Positions 11,428 through 21,417 of a stretch of 64,000 bases of DNA are shown here, in pieces. A model generated the notes under the pieces. That model ran no database searches. It saw nothing but the letters and a program-made list of their open reading frames with translations, and was not told where the DNA came from. Each line of letters opens with the position of its first letter. Within the stretch, counting starts at the first letter, position 1. Location: assembly GCA_022495995.1 (NCBI GenBank), contig JAFEMH010002493.1, positions 248,001-312,000 of the forward strand, in the 5' to 3' direction. A program made the position numbers and the translations under genes. This stretch comes from Adenophora triphylla var. japonica. Lineage: Eukaryota; Streptophyta; Magnoliopsida; Asterales; Campanulaceae.

Positions 11428-12911
11428 CCGTTCGTATGATTAAGTTTGAATTAACATGCTAGGTTTAAGATATAAATTGTTTATATGCTTATTGCATGTT
11501 TTGTATGTGATAGAATTTTAATTGTTTATGTGAAACAATGTGAAAATCGTTTTCAATTTATGCTGAATTAAATCTGTAAAAAGGCTGTTTTATGTGATTT
11601 AATTGGCCGTAATCTGTATTGGTTCGAATCTGGAAATCTCGTAACCTCGGCCGCCTATGTCGTGCGACATATCGAGCCATGTGGAATTCAGGTTAACTGA
11701 CCTGTTACGTCGCGCGACATATCAAGCCTTCCGGGCCGATGTTGTCACGCGACATAATAAGCCAAAACCGGCGTAATCAGTTTGTTCAATTTTTCTGCTA
11801 TTCTGTGATTGTGTTTACAATCTGATATGTTGATATGAAAATCTGGATGTTATAAAATTGAGTTTATAAGTCCGCGATAGATTGATTCATTGATATACAT
11901 GATTGATTGATTAAAATATGATTTTAATAATTATTGCAATGTATATGAAAAATCTAGATGTTATAAAATTAAGTTTATAATGCCATGCTAGATTGATTCA
12001 TTGTTTATGCATGCTTAATTAATTTAGATGTGTTTTATTAATTGTTGCGATGCATGAATTATTTGTTCTTAATTGTTAAGAATTATTAAATTAGATGTTT
12101 AGTTGAAACATGATATTTAGTTTCCTAATATGTTTAGATTTAGACATTGTAAATTTTGGATCTTATGATTGTTTATGGAAACAAGTCATAAATACGCGAA
12201 ATTTAAAAGGAAACTGATTGTTTATAAAAGGTAAGGATTATGTTGCCTAATCAGAGTTGATTTCTAATTATGCATGTCTAGGAGAGTTCTGTCTAAGGAA
12301 GAGTTGGTACTTAAGAAGTCCTTGCGGCTCACCTATCTTCCTGGGAACTTACATGGTGCATGATTTTGACTATCTTTCTGATATGCTTATAATCTACCTT
12401 TAAAGAACCTTCATTTAACTTTTAAGTTCTTTATGCCAATTCATGATTAAAAACACTTGAGACCATTCGGATAGTTTTGGGTGGGCTTGCTATAGCAAGG
12501 TGCTTTGATTCTATTCGAATGCGAGCAAGATGAGGAAATGGTGGTTCCTATACGTTTTAAAGTGAATGAACTTAATTGGGTTATCAAAATGGTTTTGGAC
12601 CCAAGGCATAAGATGAGATTAAAATATGCCTAGACATATGATGTCTAGAATTGATCTCATAAAAGATCTAAGAGTCATATATGTGATATGATTGATGTTT
12701 TCTACCTAATTAATTTAATTTTGAGCGGTTTGCCATAGCAAACTTGAAATTGAATTAAAGTTGGATCTTAGCCCATTAAATGTATATTATGCTTATTTGC
12801 ATTTGAAGGTGTATAATTTAGTGGGAGCATTTATTTAAATGCACTATACTTCTCATATGATATGCTTACTTATATGTGTTCATATTTTATGTATATCTTT
12901 TTGTAGAATAA
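11428..12911 (+). other. copia-1 leader with three further CG-core dyads
   Basis: AT-rich and non-coding. Dyads of the LTR type occur at 11656-11671, 11706-11721 and 11741-11756, again followed by (A/G)AGCC. Short repeats of the type TTGATTCATTGATATAC occur near 11880-12010. Confidence 0.6.
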
Positions 12912-13705
12912 ATGGCATTAAACAATAATCACTTTTCACTGCGATCTGTCCTTGAGAAGGAAAAGTTGGAAGAGAATGGTACAAACTATATGGATTGGAT
13001 CCGTAGTTTGAGAATTGTTCTCAAACAAGAGGAGAAACCGTACGTTCTCACCGAACCCGCTAATGCCGCTAGGGCATTAAGGGAACAATATCTCGAAGCA
13101 CAAGCGTGACTCTACAGATGTTAGTTGCCTTATGCTCTCCGCCATGTGCAAGCGTCTTCAGAAGAATCTTGAGCACTTGGGGACAATGACTTAAACAATC
13201 GGCTGATGGAAATGTTCCAAATTCAAGCTAGGCAAGAAAGGTACAACACAGTTGCATCCTTGACCTCATGCAAGATGAGTGAAGGACAAGCTGTTGGTCC
13301 CCATGCTCTCAAGTTAAAGGGCCACATTGAGCATCTTGAAAGGCTCGGTTTTCCAATTAGCCAAGAGTTGGCTACCGACATAATACTGAATTCATTACCT
13401 AAAAGTTTTAGTCATTTCATAATGCACTATAACATGGGTGGAATGAATAGAAACCTTTCCGAGTTAGTTCAAATGTTGACTACTGCGGAAACTAGTATTG
13501 TCGAGAAGAAGACCGATCAAGTGCTAATGGTTAACAAGGGGAAAGGGTTCAAGGGTAAAGGAAAAGCAAAGGTTGCTAATCCGAAGGCAAAGGTTGCCAA
13601 GCCCAAATAGGCCTCCAAGCCTAAAGAGGCTAAGCCTAAGTCCCAAGAGGACGCAATCTGCTTCCATTGCAATGAGATTGGACATTGGAGGAGAAATTGC
13701 GCAAA
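12912..13705 (+). pseudogene. copia-1 gag (broken)
   Basis: Starts MALNNNHFSLRSVLEKEKL, matching the gag of copia-2. A small deletion ends the first segment near 13107. The core resumes at 13206 (MEMFQIQARQERYN...) with the typical GHIEHLERLG and LNSLPKSFSHF segments. An in-frame TAG at 13608-13610 precedes an intact zinc knuckle CFHCNEIGHWRRNC (about 13660-13700). Gag would coat element RNA; this copy cannot make a full product. Confidence 0.85.
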
Positions 13706-13783
13706 ATACAAGGAAGCACCAAGAAGAGCAAAGGAGTTGCTTCAACTTCGTGTATCTTTGTTATAGATATATTCCTATCTACT

Positions 13784-14740
13784 TCTAGTTCTTGGGTATT
13801 GGATACCGGATGTGGAACTCACATTTGTTTAAATGTGCGGGGTCTAAAGAACAAGGATGCTTAAGGAAGGTGAAGTGGACCTACGTGTGGGGAATGGAGC
13901 AAGAGTTGCTGCATTAGCCGTAGGAACTTATGAAGTTACTTTACCTAGTGGGCTAATACTTGTTTTGAACAATTGTTATTACGTTCCAGCTTTAAGTAGG
14001 AATATTATTTCGATTTCATGTTTGGATAATGAAGGTTTTAATTTTCTTATATGTGATAAGAAATTTTCCATTTACAAGAGTGATATGCATTATTATGCAT
14101 CGTCGTTTCATTCAATGGCCTTTATATTCTTGATATTTAAAATCGTGATAATGATGTCTATAACATTAACAAGAGATCTAAACCCAATGATGTAAACCAC
14201 ACTTACTTATGGCATTGTCGTCTTGGCCATATAAACAAGAAACGCATTTCTAAACTCCACAAAGATGGATTTTTTGGACTCACATGATTATGAATCATAT
14301 GAGACATGCGAATCTTGTTTACTTGGCAAGATGACCAAGGACCCATTTACCAAAACCGGTGAAAGGGCGGGCGACTTATTAGGACTCATACATACCGATG
14401 TATGTGGGCCTATGAGTAGCGATGCTAGGGGAGGATTTCGGTACTTCATAACATTCACTGATGATTATAGTAGATTTGGATATGTTTATCTAATGAAACA
14501 TAAGAGTGAATCGTTTGAGATATTTCGAATATTTCAAAATGAGGTGCAAAATCAACTTGGCAAAACTATTAAGGTACTTCAATCCGATCGAGGTGGTGAA
14601 TATTTGAGACAAGAATTTGATAAATATCTTAAGAGTTGTGGAATCGTTTCGAACTCTCTCCACCGGAACACCACAATGGAATGGCGTGTGTCGAAAGGAG
14701 GAATAGAACTTTGTTGGACATGGTTCATTCTATGATGAGT
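13784..14740 (+). pseudogene. copia-1 protease and integrase (frameshifted)
   Basis: The protease motif SSSWVLDTGCGTHIC is intact at 13781-13830 but in a different frame from gag. The continuation (LRVGNGARVAALAVG...) shifts frame again at about 13855 and at about 14110. Integrase: WHCRLGHINKKRISKLHKDG and CESCLLGKM form the HHCC finger; catalytic Asp residues appear in LIHTDVCGP and LQSDRGGEY. The segment that should carry the catalytic Glu is thrown out of frame at about 14660. Confidence 0.85.
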
Positions 14741-16830
14741 CAAGTTGAGCTTCCTTTATCCTTTTGGGGACATGCACTAGAAACTGCGCTTTCACTATAA
14801 ACAGTAGTTCCTACCAAATCGGTTCAAAAGACCCCATATGAGATGTGGCATGGAAGAAAACCTAGTTTGTCTTTCATGAAGATTTGGGGTTGTGATGCAT
14901 ATGTCAAGAAGTTAACTTCCGACAAGCTAGCACCTAAATCGATAAATGTGTTTTTGTGGGATATCCTAAGGAAACCAAAGGATACTATTTCTACAACCGA
15001 AACGAGAACAAAGTGTTTGTTGCTCGAAATGGTACTTTCTTAGAAAAGGAGTTTCTTCGCAAAGGAACCAGTGGGAGTAAAATAGATCTCGAAGAAGTTC
15101 GAGAACCCGAAAACAACATTGAACCAATGGTAGAACCGAACCAAGTTCACAAACCGTTGTGGAACCGGTTCAAGATGCACAAGTTCCTCGCCGAAGTGGT
15201 AGATCACGATCCGAACCCGAGAGATATGGATTTCTCGTTACGGAAAGTGATGAAGTGGAGTTAATCGAAAATGATGAACCCACTTGCTATCAAGAAGCGA
15301 TGTCCGCTCCGGATTCGGAAAAATGGCAAGAAGCCATGAAGTCCGAATTACAATCCATGGGCCGATAATCAAGTTTGGAACTTGATTGATCCACCCGAAG
15401 GTGTAAAAACCATAGGGTGCAAATGGGTTTTCAAGAAGAAGACCGACATGGATGGGAAGGTGCACACCTATAAGGCTAGGCTAGTAGCTAAGGGATATAG
15501 GCAAACTCATGGCATTGACTATGATGAAACCTTTTCGCCTGTAGCTATGCTTAAGTCTATTAGAATTTTACTTGCCATAGCCGCATATTATGACTATGAG
15601 ATATGGCAAATGGATGTCAAAACAGCTTTCCTTAATGGGAAGTTACTTGAGGATGTATACATGATACAACCGAAGGTTTTGTCAGTCCGTAAAATTCTAT
15701 CAAGGTGTGTAAGTTGCAGAAATCCATTTATGGATTGAAGCAAGCTTCAAGGAGTTGGAATCTACGTTTTGATGAAGCAATCAAGGAATTTGGCTTTATC
15801 AAGAACGAAGATGAACCTTGTGTATACAAGAAAATTAGTGGGAGCGTAGCACTATTTTTAGTGTTGTATGTCGACGATATCTTACTCATTGGAAATGACG
15901 TTCCTGCACTAGAGACTGTCAAGTCTTGGTTGGGAAAGTGCTTTTCAATGAAAGATATGGGCGAAGCCGCATATATCCTTGGTATCAAGATCTATAGAGA
16001 TAGATCCAAGAGGATGATTGGTTTAAGTCAAAATACTTACATTGACAAAATCCTTAGAAGATTCCAAATGGAAAATTCTAAAAGAGGAAACTTGCCAATG
16101 TTGCATGGTATATCTCTTAGCAAGAATCAAAGTCCTAAGACTAATGATGAGCGAAAGAGAATGAATGGTATTCCATATGCTTCGGCAATTGGGTCTATCA
16201 TGTATGCTATGTTATGTACTAGACCCGATATCTCGTGTGCTCTAAGCATGACGAGTAGGTACCAATCGGATCCCGGCGAACCACATTGGATAGCAGTCAA
16301 GAATATCCTTAAGTACTTACGAAGAACTAAGGATGTATTCTTGGTCTTTGGAGGAATGGAAGAAGATCTTGTAGTAAAAGGCTACACGAGATGCTAGCTT
16401 CCAAACCGACAAAGATGATTTCGCATCGCGATCTGGATTTTTGTTTACGCTTAATGGAGGCACCGTGAGTTGGAAAAGTTCCAAGCAAAGTACCGTCGGC
16501 GATTCTACAACCGAAGCCGAGTACATAGCGGCATCCGATGCGGCCTAAGGAAGCGGTTTGGATCAAGAAGTTCATTAGTGATTTGGAAGTCGTTCCAAGC
16601 ATCAAAGACCCTATTGAACTTTCTTTGTGATAACAATGGTGCCATTGCACAAGCAAAGGAACCAAGATCACACCAGATCCAAACACATACTTCGACGTTT
16701 CCACATTATCCGTGAGATATGTGAAAGGGGAGACGTTAAGATATGCAAGCAGTAGACACGATGACAACGTGGCGGACCCACTAACTAAGGCTCTCTCGCA
16801 AGCTAAACATGATGGTCATGTTAGGTCCAT
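14741..16830 (+). pseudogene. copia-1 reverse transcriptase and RNase H (frameshifted)
   Basis: The RT segments WQMDVKTAFLNG (15382-15738 frame) and LYVDDILLIGND (15705-16397 frame) hold the catalytic Asp residues but lie in different frames. RNase H follows with further shifts near 16395, 16545 and 16660. The order integrase before RT places it in Ty1/copia. At least eight disabling lesions are visible over the whole polyprotein. Confidence 0.88.
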
Positions 16831-16860
16831 GGGTATTCGATACATGGTAGATTGGGCCTA

Positions 16861-16875
16861 GTGCAAGTGGGAGAC
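16861..16875 (+). other. Polypurine tract of copia-1
   Basis: GTGCAAGTGGGAGAC lies directly before the right LTR. The equivalent in copia-2 is GTGCAAGTGGGAGAT at 51331-51345. Confidence 0.7.
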
Positions 16876-18237
16876 TGTTGGTGTTATGCCCTAGGCCTAT
16901 GATTGATAGACTTATGTGTTGACATTATTTATTATTATATGAGATGTTTATTATTTGATTATTATATCTTTTGTATATTTGTTTATAATAATCTCTCGTC
17001 CCTAATTATTAAGAGAATAAATTAGTATAATTGTCAATGGATAATCATGTGATGATTATATGCATAAGAGATGCACATTGAAATTATGGGTACTTGTTAG
17101 AGAACAAGTGACTGGACATGACCCGCATGAGATTTATGTAATGGTCAAATGTCATACTTAAATCTCATACGGTTACTTCATTTATTTCCTAGACCTAAGA
17201 TTATCATAACCTTACATATGATGAAAGTCATGTTTGATTTTAGTCAAACGATATCTTAACACGATATCTATAAAGGCTATCATTGGCATGATCGGATTCA
17301 TGATGGGAAGGATGATAAGTCAAGAAGGAATTTGTCCCTCGGAAGAGAGATGTTATGCTTGGGCCCCTCGATGAGTGATAATGATGAAAGTGTATGGCCG
17401 TACCCCAATATGATTGGAATTATCATTATACTCAAGAATCGAGAAAGCATTGAACAATAACAAGTTGACAAGGACCATGACTTGTGTTCAAATATAACAT
17501 CGTGAGACAAAGGGATAAATGGAAGTACACCATTGGAAACGTGAACTCTTACGTTGCATTATTTGGGTAGACATATGGCTTGCTAGAGTCCGCTTATGTC
17601 TTATGAGGTTCGATATGATCGAACTCATTGTCAACATAATGTAATCCTATTGGGTCACACACAACTAGAATGAATTGGTTAAACCGGAGGAAGAATGATT
17701 GAGAGGCTCAGAAACTGGCTACTTATGTCACGCGACATATCAAGCCAATGGCTTGATATACCGCGCGACATAATAGGCCAATACGCGTTTTTGACAGCCT
17801 GTCTCTCCTAATTCGATTAGAAGAGGTATTTACACTATTGTAGTATAAATACAAGGGTTCTGTTAAACCTAAAAGCCTAGCCGAAATTTTAAAGCAAAAT
17901 TCACAATCAAATTCTCTCAATATTCTTCAAGGTTTAGATCTAGCAATCAACAAGAAATTGTTCTTGGATTCATTCAAAGGTGTGGATACCAAAAGAGGGT
18001 CTTCGCTCGTTCATCGATCAAGGCCTAGAGTTCAAGCAAGTTGAAGAACGAAGTTTGTGATTTGATATCACATAATCAAAATCGTTCGATAGCTCAAGAC
18101 CGGAAAGCGTTACAAGGTTGGTTTAATTCTATCTCATAAGAATTTAAATTAATTGTATAGAACGGATCCTAGGGCTTCTTGGGTTTTATGTTTTTTAATG
18201 CTTAATTCCGCTGCGCATGGACCCGTAAAACCCAACA
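16876..18237 (+). repeat. Right LTR of copia-1
   Basis: Matches the left LTR except for about seven substitutions or one-base indels that I can see. It includes the same dyad pair at 17724-17772 and ends at the CCCGC duplication. Confidence 0.95.
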
Positions 18238-19947
18238 CCCGCACCCTGAGCACCATAGCCAACTCTGATCTGTGGGGACTGAAGATGCCTCCACATACAA
18301 TGTGTAATCCCCATCCCATGTAAAGAGATGTGCCGCCACGCCTACGATCAAAGCATCTACATTCGCCAACTGGCGAGGCAGCCACATCCTAGCTGGAGGA
18401 TCATCAGGGATCCGAGCATGCCTATTGGGTCCATGCTGTCTGTACACTCTCTCTCCTAAATATAGGGCATCTCCGGACAAACCCACCAGCAGCTTGCGAC
18501 ACTCTGTCAAGTGCGCAGCATGATCCAAGTCCAGATCGTCATAACGGCCAGTCCAAGGGAACAAACTCAACCTCTGGGAGTCCCTCTCAAGCATGTCAGC
18601 GTATCATGATACGAGGCCGTAATTCTGCACCTCGAACCCTCCGGTGTCCTGGTCTGTCTCCTGGCATTCTTCGTCCACCGTCTGAGAGCAGGAAAAGTGG
18701 TGGCAGGAAACTCATCCCGGATCTGCCATGCATAACAGCCAAAATACTCGAAGGCCCAAGCCTGAAAAGAAGAAGAAGAAGTCAAAAACAGGAAAAAACG
18801 ATAGAATGAAAGGTGCAAAAGAAAAGAGGTCAAGATGAGAGAATACCTCGAAAGCCAAATGACAGCAGGTGAAATACTTCGCCTTCCCTCTGCTGACGTC
18901 ATCTAGAGCCAAATACATCTCGGCTAAACCAGCCTCACCCCAGGACAGATTCCCCACAGCATTCCAGGCTCTCAAAAGCTCCAAAGAAGAAATCGTGGGC
19001 GGTAGATGCGCCTGATAAACAAGATGTCGTAGAAACCCACCCATACGAAGGCTCTCGCCAATCTCTCGGCTCTCAGCCGGCTCTCAACAGGATCATCAAC
19101 GACAAGGTAGTCCCTACTCTGCTCTCCAATCAATCCATGTAGCTCACCCAACACATATCCATTCCCCTTTTTGATCTGGGGAACGAAACCAAGCAAACTC
19201 ATAAAGTCGGCATCAGCAATGGGCTGGGGCTCGGCTCCCTGTGCAGGCTCATCCATATAGAGTGGCTCCTCCGTAAAAGGCAATCCCGTGATGACCGCGA
19301 AATTGTACGGTGTGACTGTCGTCTCACCCCAAGAGAAGTGGAATGAATGAGTGGTCTCCCACCAAAACTCTCTAAATGCCCTCACCAGATCCACACTCCT
19401 CTGGGTGTCTCCGATGGCCTTTGCCATCTCTAAAAATCATCCCAGCCCAACGGCATAAATCATGCCCTTAGGCGAATGTATCTGCTCCTGGCTACCCGCT
19501 AAGCTCTGCCATAGCCTACCAATCACCTCCGGGGAACCACGGGTGCGTAATCCCTGCAAATAAACATGGCACAAGTATGAATATTTCGTGTTATTTATTG
19601 AAATCATCTCGAGCAGAAAATAGGTCAAAACCTATCAATAAAGAGCATGCATTTTAGCATCACATTTTCCTAGTTCAATCCATGTTCACATGCCAGTTCA
19701 TGTTAACTCACAGCACAATCTGAAAGAACGAATCAATTTCCCCCAAATCAAAAATTTTCAAAAAACCTAGGTTTCTTACCACATCTTTCTTCCTGACATC
19801 CGAGGTATGCTCATCAAGCTGTGGATAGAAATCTCCTCTTTGAGCTTCCGGAAGAAATGGCCTTTGATTCCTCTGCACCCCTTTCCGTCGAGTAGCCAAC
19901 TCGGCGTGTGGAGGTCCTCTCTTGGTAGGACGCAATCTAGGAGGCAT
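18238..19947 (-). pseudogene. 5' exons of antisense plant-mobile-domain gene
   Basis: Minus-strand start at 19947 (MPPRLRPTKRGPPHAEL). Exon 1 (19947-19780) ends at a GTAAGA donor; an acceptor TTTGCAG gives exon 2 at 19553. The product then shows plant mobile domain (aminotransferase-like) signatures: GSPEVIGRLWQSL, FWWETTHSFHFSWGETT, then ITGLPFTEEPL, SWGEAGLAEMYLAL, AWAFEYFGCYAW after a second intron (18846 to 18762), and VYRQHG...RIP. Known PMD proteins (MAIN/MAIL1 relatives) act in the nucleus, and PMD genes are known passengers of plant transposons. One-base frame breaks lie near 19433, 19050 and 18600. Copia-1 then splits the last exon at 18238. Clearly a pseudogene here; conserved splice sites suggest a former spliced antisense gene. 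Confidence 0.8.
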
Positions 19948-20095
19948 TTTCTCCAATTGAATCAGACTCGAGATGTTTGATTTCTCTCGATCCCTCTCAA
20001 GTTCTCTCCGATGGTTTGCTCTCTCTCTCTCTTCTCGTTGTCGCCTCCCACTCAATTTCAATTTCAATTGAGTTTCAAAATGACGACTGTGCGAA

Positions 20096-20140
20096 TTTTT
20101 AAATAAACTTTCCACATGGCCTATTATGTCGTGCAACATA
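20096..20140 (-). promoter_or_regulatory. Putative promoter of antisense PMD gene with CG-core dyad
   Basis: On the minus strand the dyad TATGTTGCACGACATA (20140-20125), flanked by GGCTTAG and TAGGCC, is followed about 20 bp later by a TATA-like TTTATTTAAA and then a GA-rich leader to the start codon at 19947. The arrangement copies that in the LTRs. Confidence 0.45.
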
Positions 20141-20352
20141 CTAAGCCCCTGTGGCTTGTTTTTACAATTTTGCCCCTGAAGGCTCCATTTTACAATTTTA
20201 TCCCCCATAGGCCTATTTTACCCTTTGTGCCCCTGGCATTTCCAATCATTTCCAATCCAGTTTTCCCTCCAGTGCCCCCGTGGCCTATTTTACAAATTTA
20301 CCCCTGTGGCTCATTTTATTTGCCCTTGGCATTTTCAATTCTATTTTCAAAA

Positions 20353-20617
20353 TTATCAGGGTACGTCCCGTTTCTTTACAAAAATTATCAGGGTACGTCT
20401 CGTTTCTTTACAAAAATTATCAGGGTACGTCCCGTTTCTTTACAAAAAAAAAAAAAATTATCAGGGTACGTCCCGTTTCTTTACAAAAATTATCAGGGTA
20501 CGTCCCACTTTCTTTACAAAAATTATCGGGTACGTCCCACTTTCTTTACAAAAATTATCGGGTACGTCCCACTTTCTCTACAAAAATTATCGAGTCCTTC
20601 CTACTTCTTTACAAAAT
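20353..20617 (+). repeat. 32-bp tandem repeat, eight copies
   Basis: Units contain TTATCAGGGTACGTCCCGTT followed by TCTTTACAAAAA. One copy carries an A-run expansion. They lie upstream of the antisense gene. Apparent open frames across them are products of the period. Confidence 0.92.
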
Positions 20618-20631
20618 CCATCCTCTCTCGC

Positions 20632-21137
20632 GATCTCCGTTATTCCAGGATGAAGGAATAACATTTCTCTCTTTTTCGATCTCCGTTATTCCAAGTTGAA
20701 GGAATAACATTTCGACTTCTTCCGCGATCTCCGTTATTCCAAGCTGAAGGAATAACATTTCGCTCTCTCGCGATCTCCGTTATTCCAGGATGAAGGAATA
20801 ACATTTTGCTCTTTTTCGATCTCCGTTATTCCAAGTTGAAGGAATAACATTTCGACTTCTTTTTCGATCTCCGTTATTCCAAGTTGAAGGAATAACATTT
20901 CGACTTCTTTCGCGATCTCCGTTATTCCAAGATGAAGGAATAACATTTCGCTCTCTCGCGATCTCCGTTATTCCAGGATGAAGGAATAACATTTTGCTCT
21001 TTTTCGATCTCCGTTATTCCAAGTTGAAGAAATAACATTTCGACTTCTTTCGCGATCTCCGTTATTCCAAGATGAAGGAATAACATTTCGCTCTCTCGCG
21101 ATCTCCGTTATTCCAAGATGAAAGAATAACATTTCGA
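20632..21137 (+). repeat. 47-bp tandem hairpin repeat, eleven copies
   Basis: Each unit contains GTTATTCC, an 8-base loop and GGAATAAC, a perfect 8-bp stem, after a GATCTCC lead. The period is about 47 bp and there are two to three sequence variants arranged in alternating order. Lies between the antisense gene and the 3' LTR. Confidence 0.92.
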
Positions 21138-21417
21138 CTCAGTAAAAGTTTGAACTACGGCCTGGCTTGATTCCTCCGAGATACGTAGGTAGCCTACTTT
21201 AGGTTCAGCCAATTTGTCACATATGACGCCCCCTTTCCCTAGTGGATTCCGAACTACGATCAAGGCTTGATTCCTCCGGGATACGTAGGTAGCCTTTCAT
21301 AAAAGGTCCAGCCACTCGACCACCTTGGTCGCCCAATCCGTCTCGGCATTCGCCAGATCGGATCCTTTTCTATCGACAACCCCACTCGCCCTGCAAGTGA
21401 CGTTGCCGAGGGGCTTC

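Larger units (their letters stand above)
10053..18237 (+). mobile_element. Ty1/copia retrotransposon copia-1
   Basis: LTRs of about 1361 bp (10053-11413 and 16876-18237), starting TGTTGG and ending CAACA, flanked by a perfect 5-bp duplication CCCGC (10048-10052 and 18238-18242). The tRNA-iMet primer site follows the left LTR and a purine tract precedes the right one. The order gag, protease, integrase, RT, RNase H is copia type. The two LTRs differ at only about seven places by eye, yet the coding region holds many frameshifts and stops. It sits inside an exon of the antisense PMD gene of the Tat-like element. Confidence 0.96.

Noticed and set aside
20116..20699. Three overlapping plus-strand ORFs
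   Set aside because: They translate the 32-bp tandem repeat in all three frames and show no domain.
20734..20992. Minus-strand repeat ORFs and a possible CRISPR array
   Set aside because: 47-bp units have no unique spacers and lie in plant DNA inside a retroelement; simple tandem repeat.
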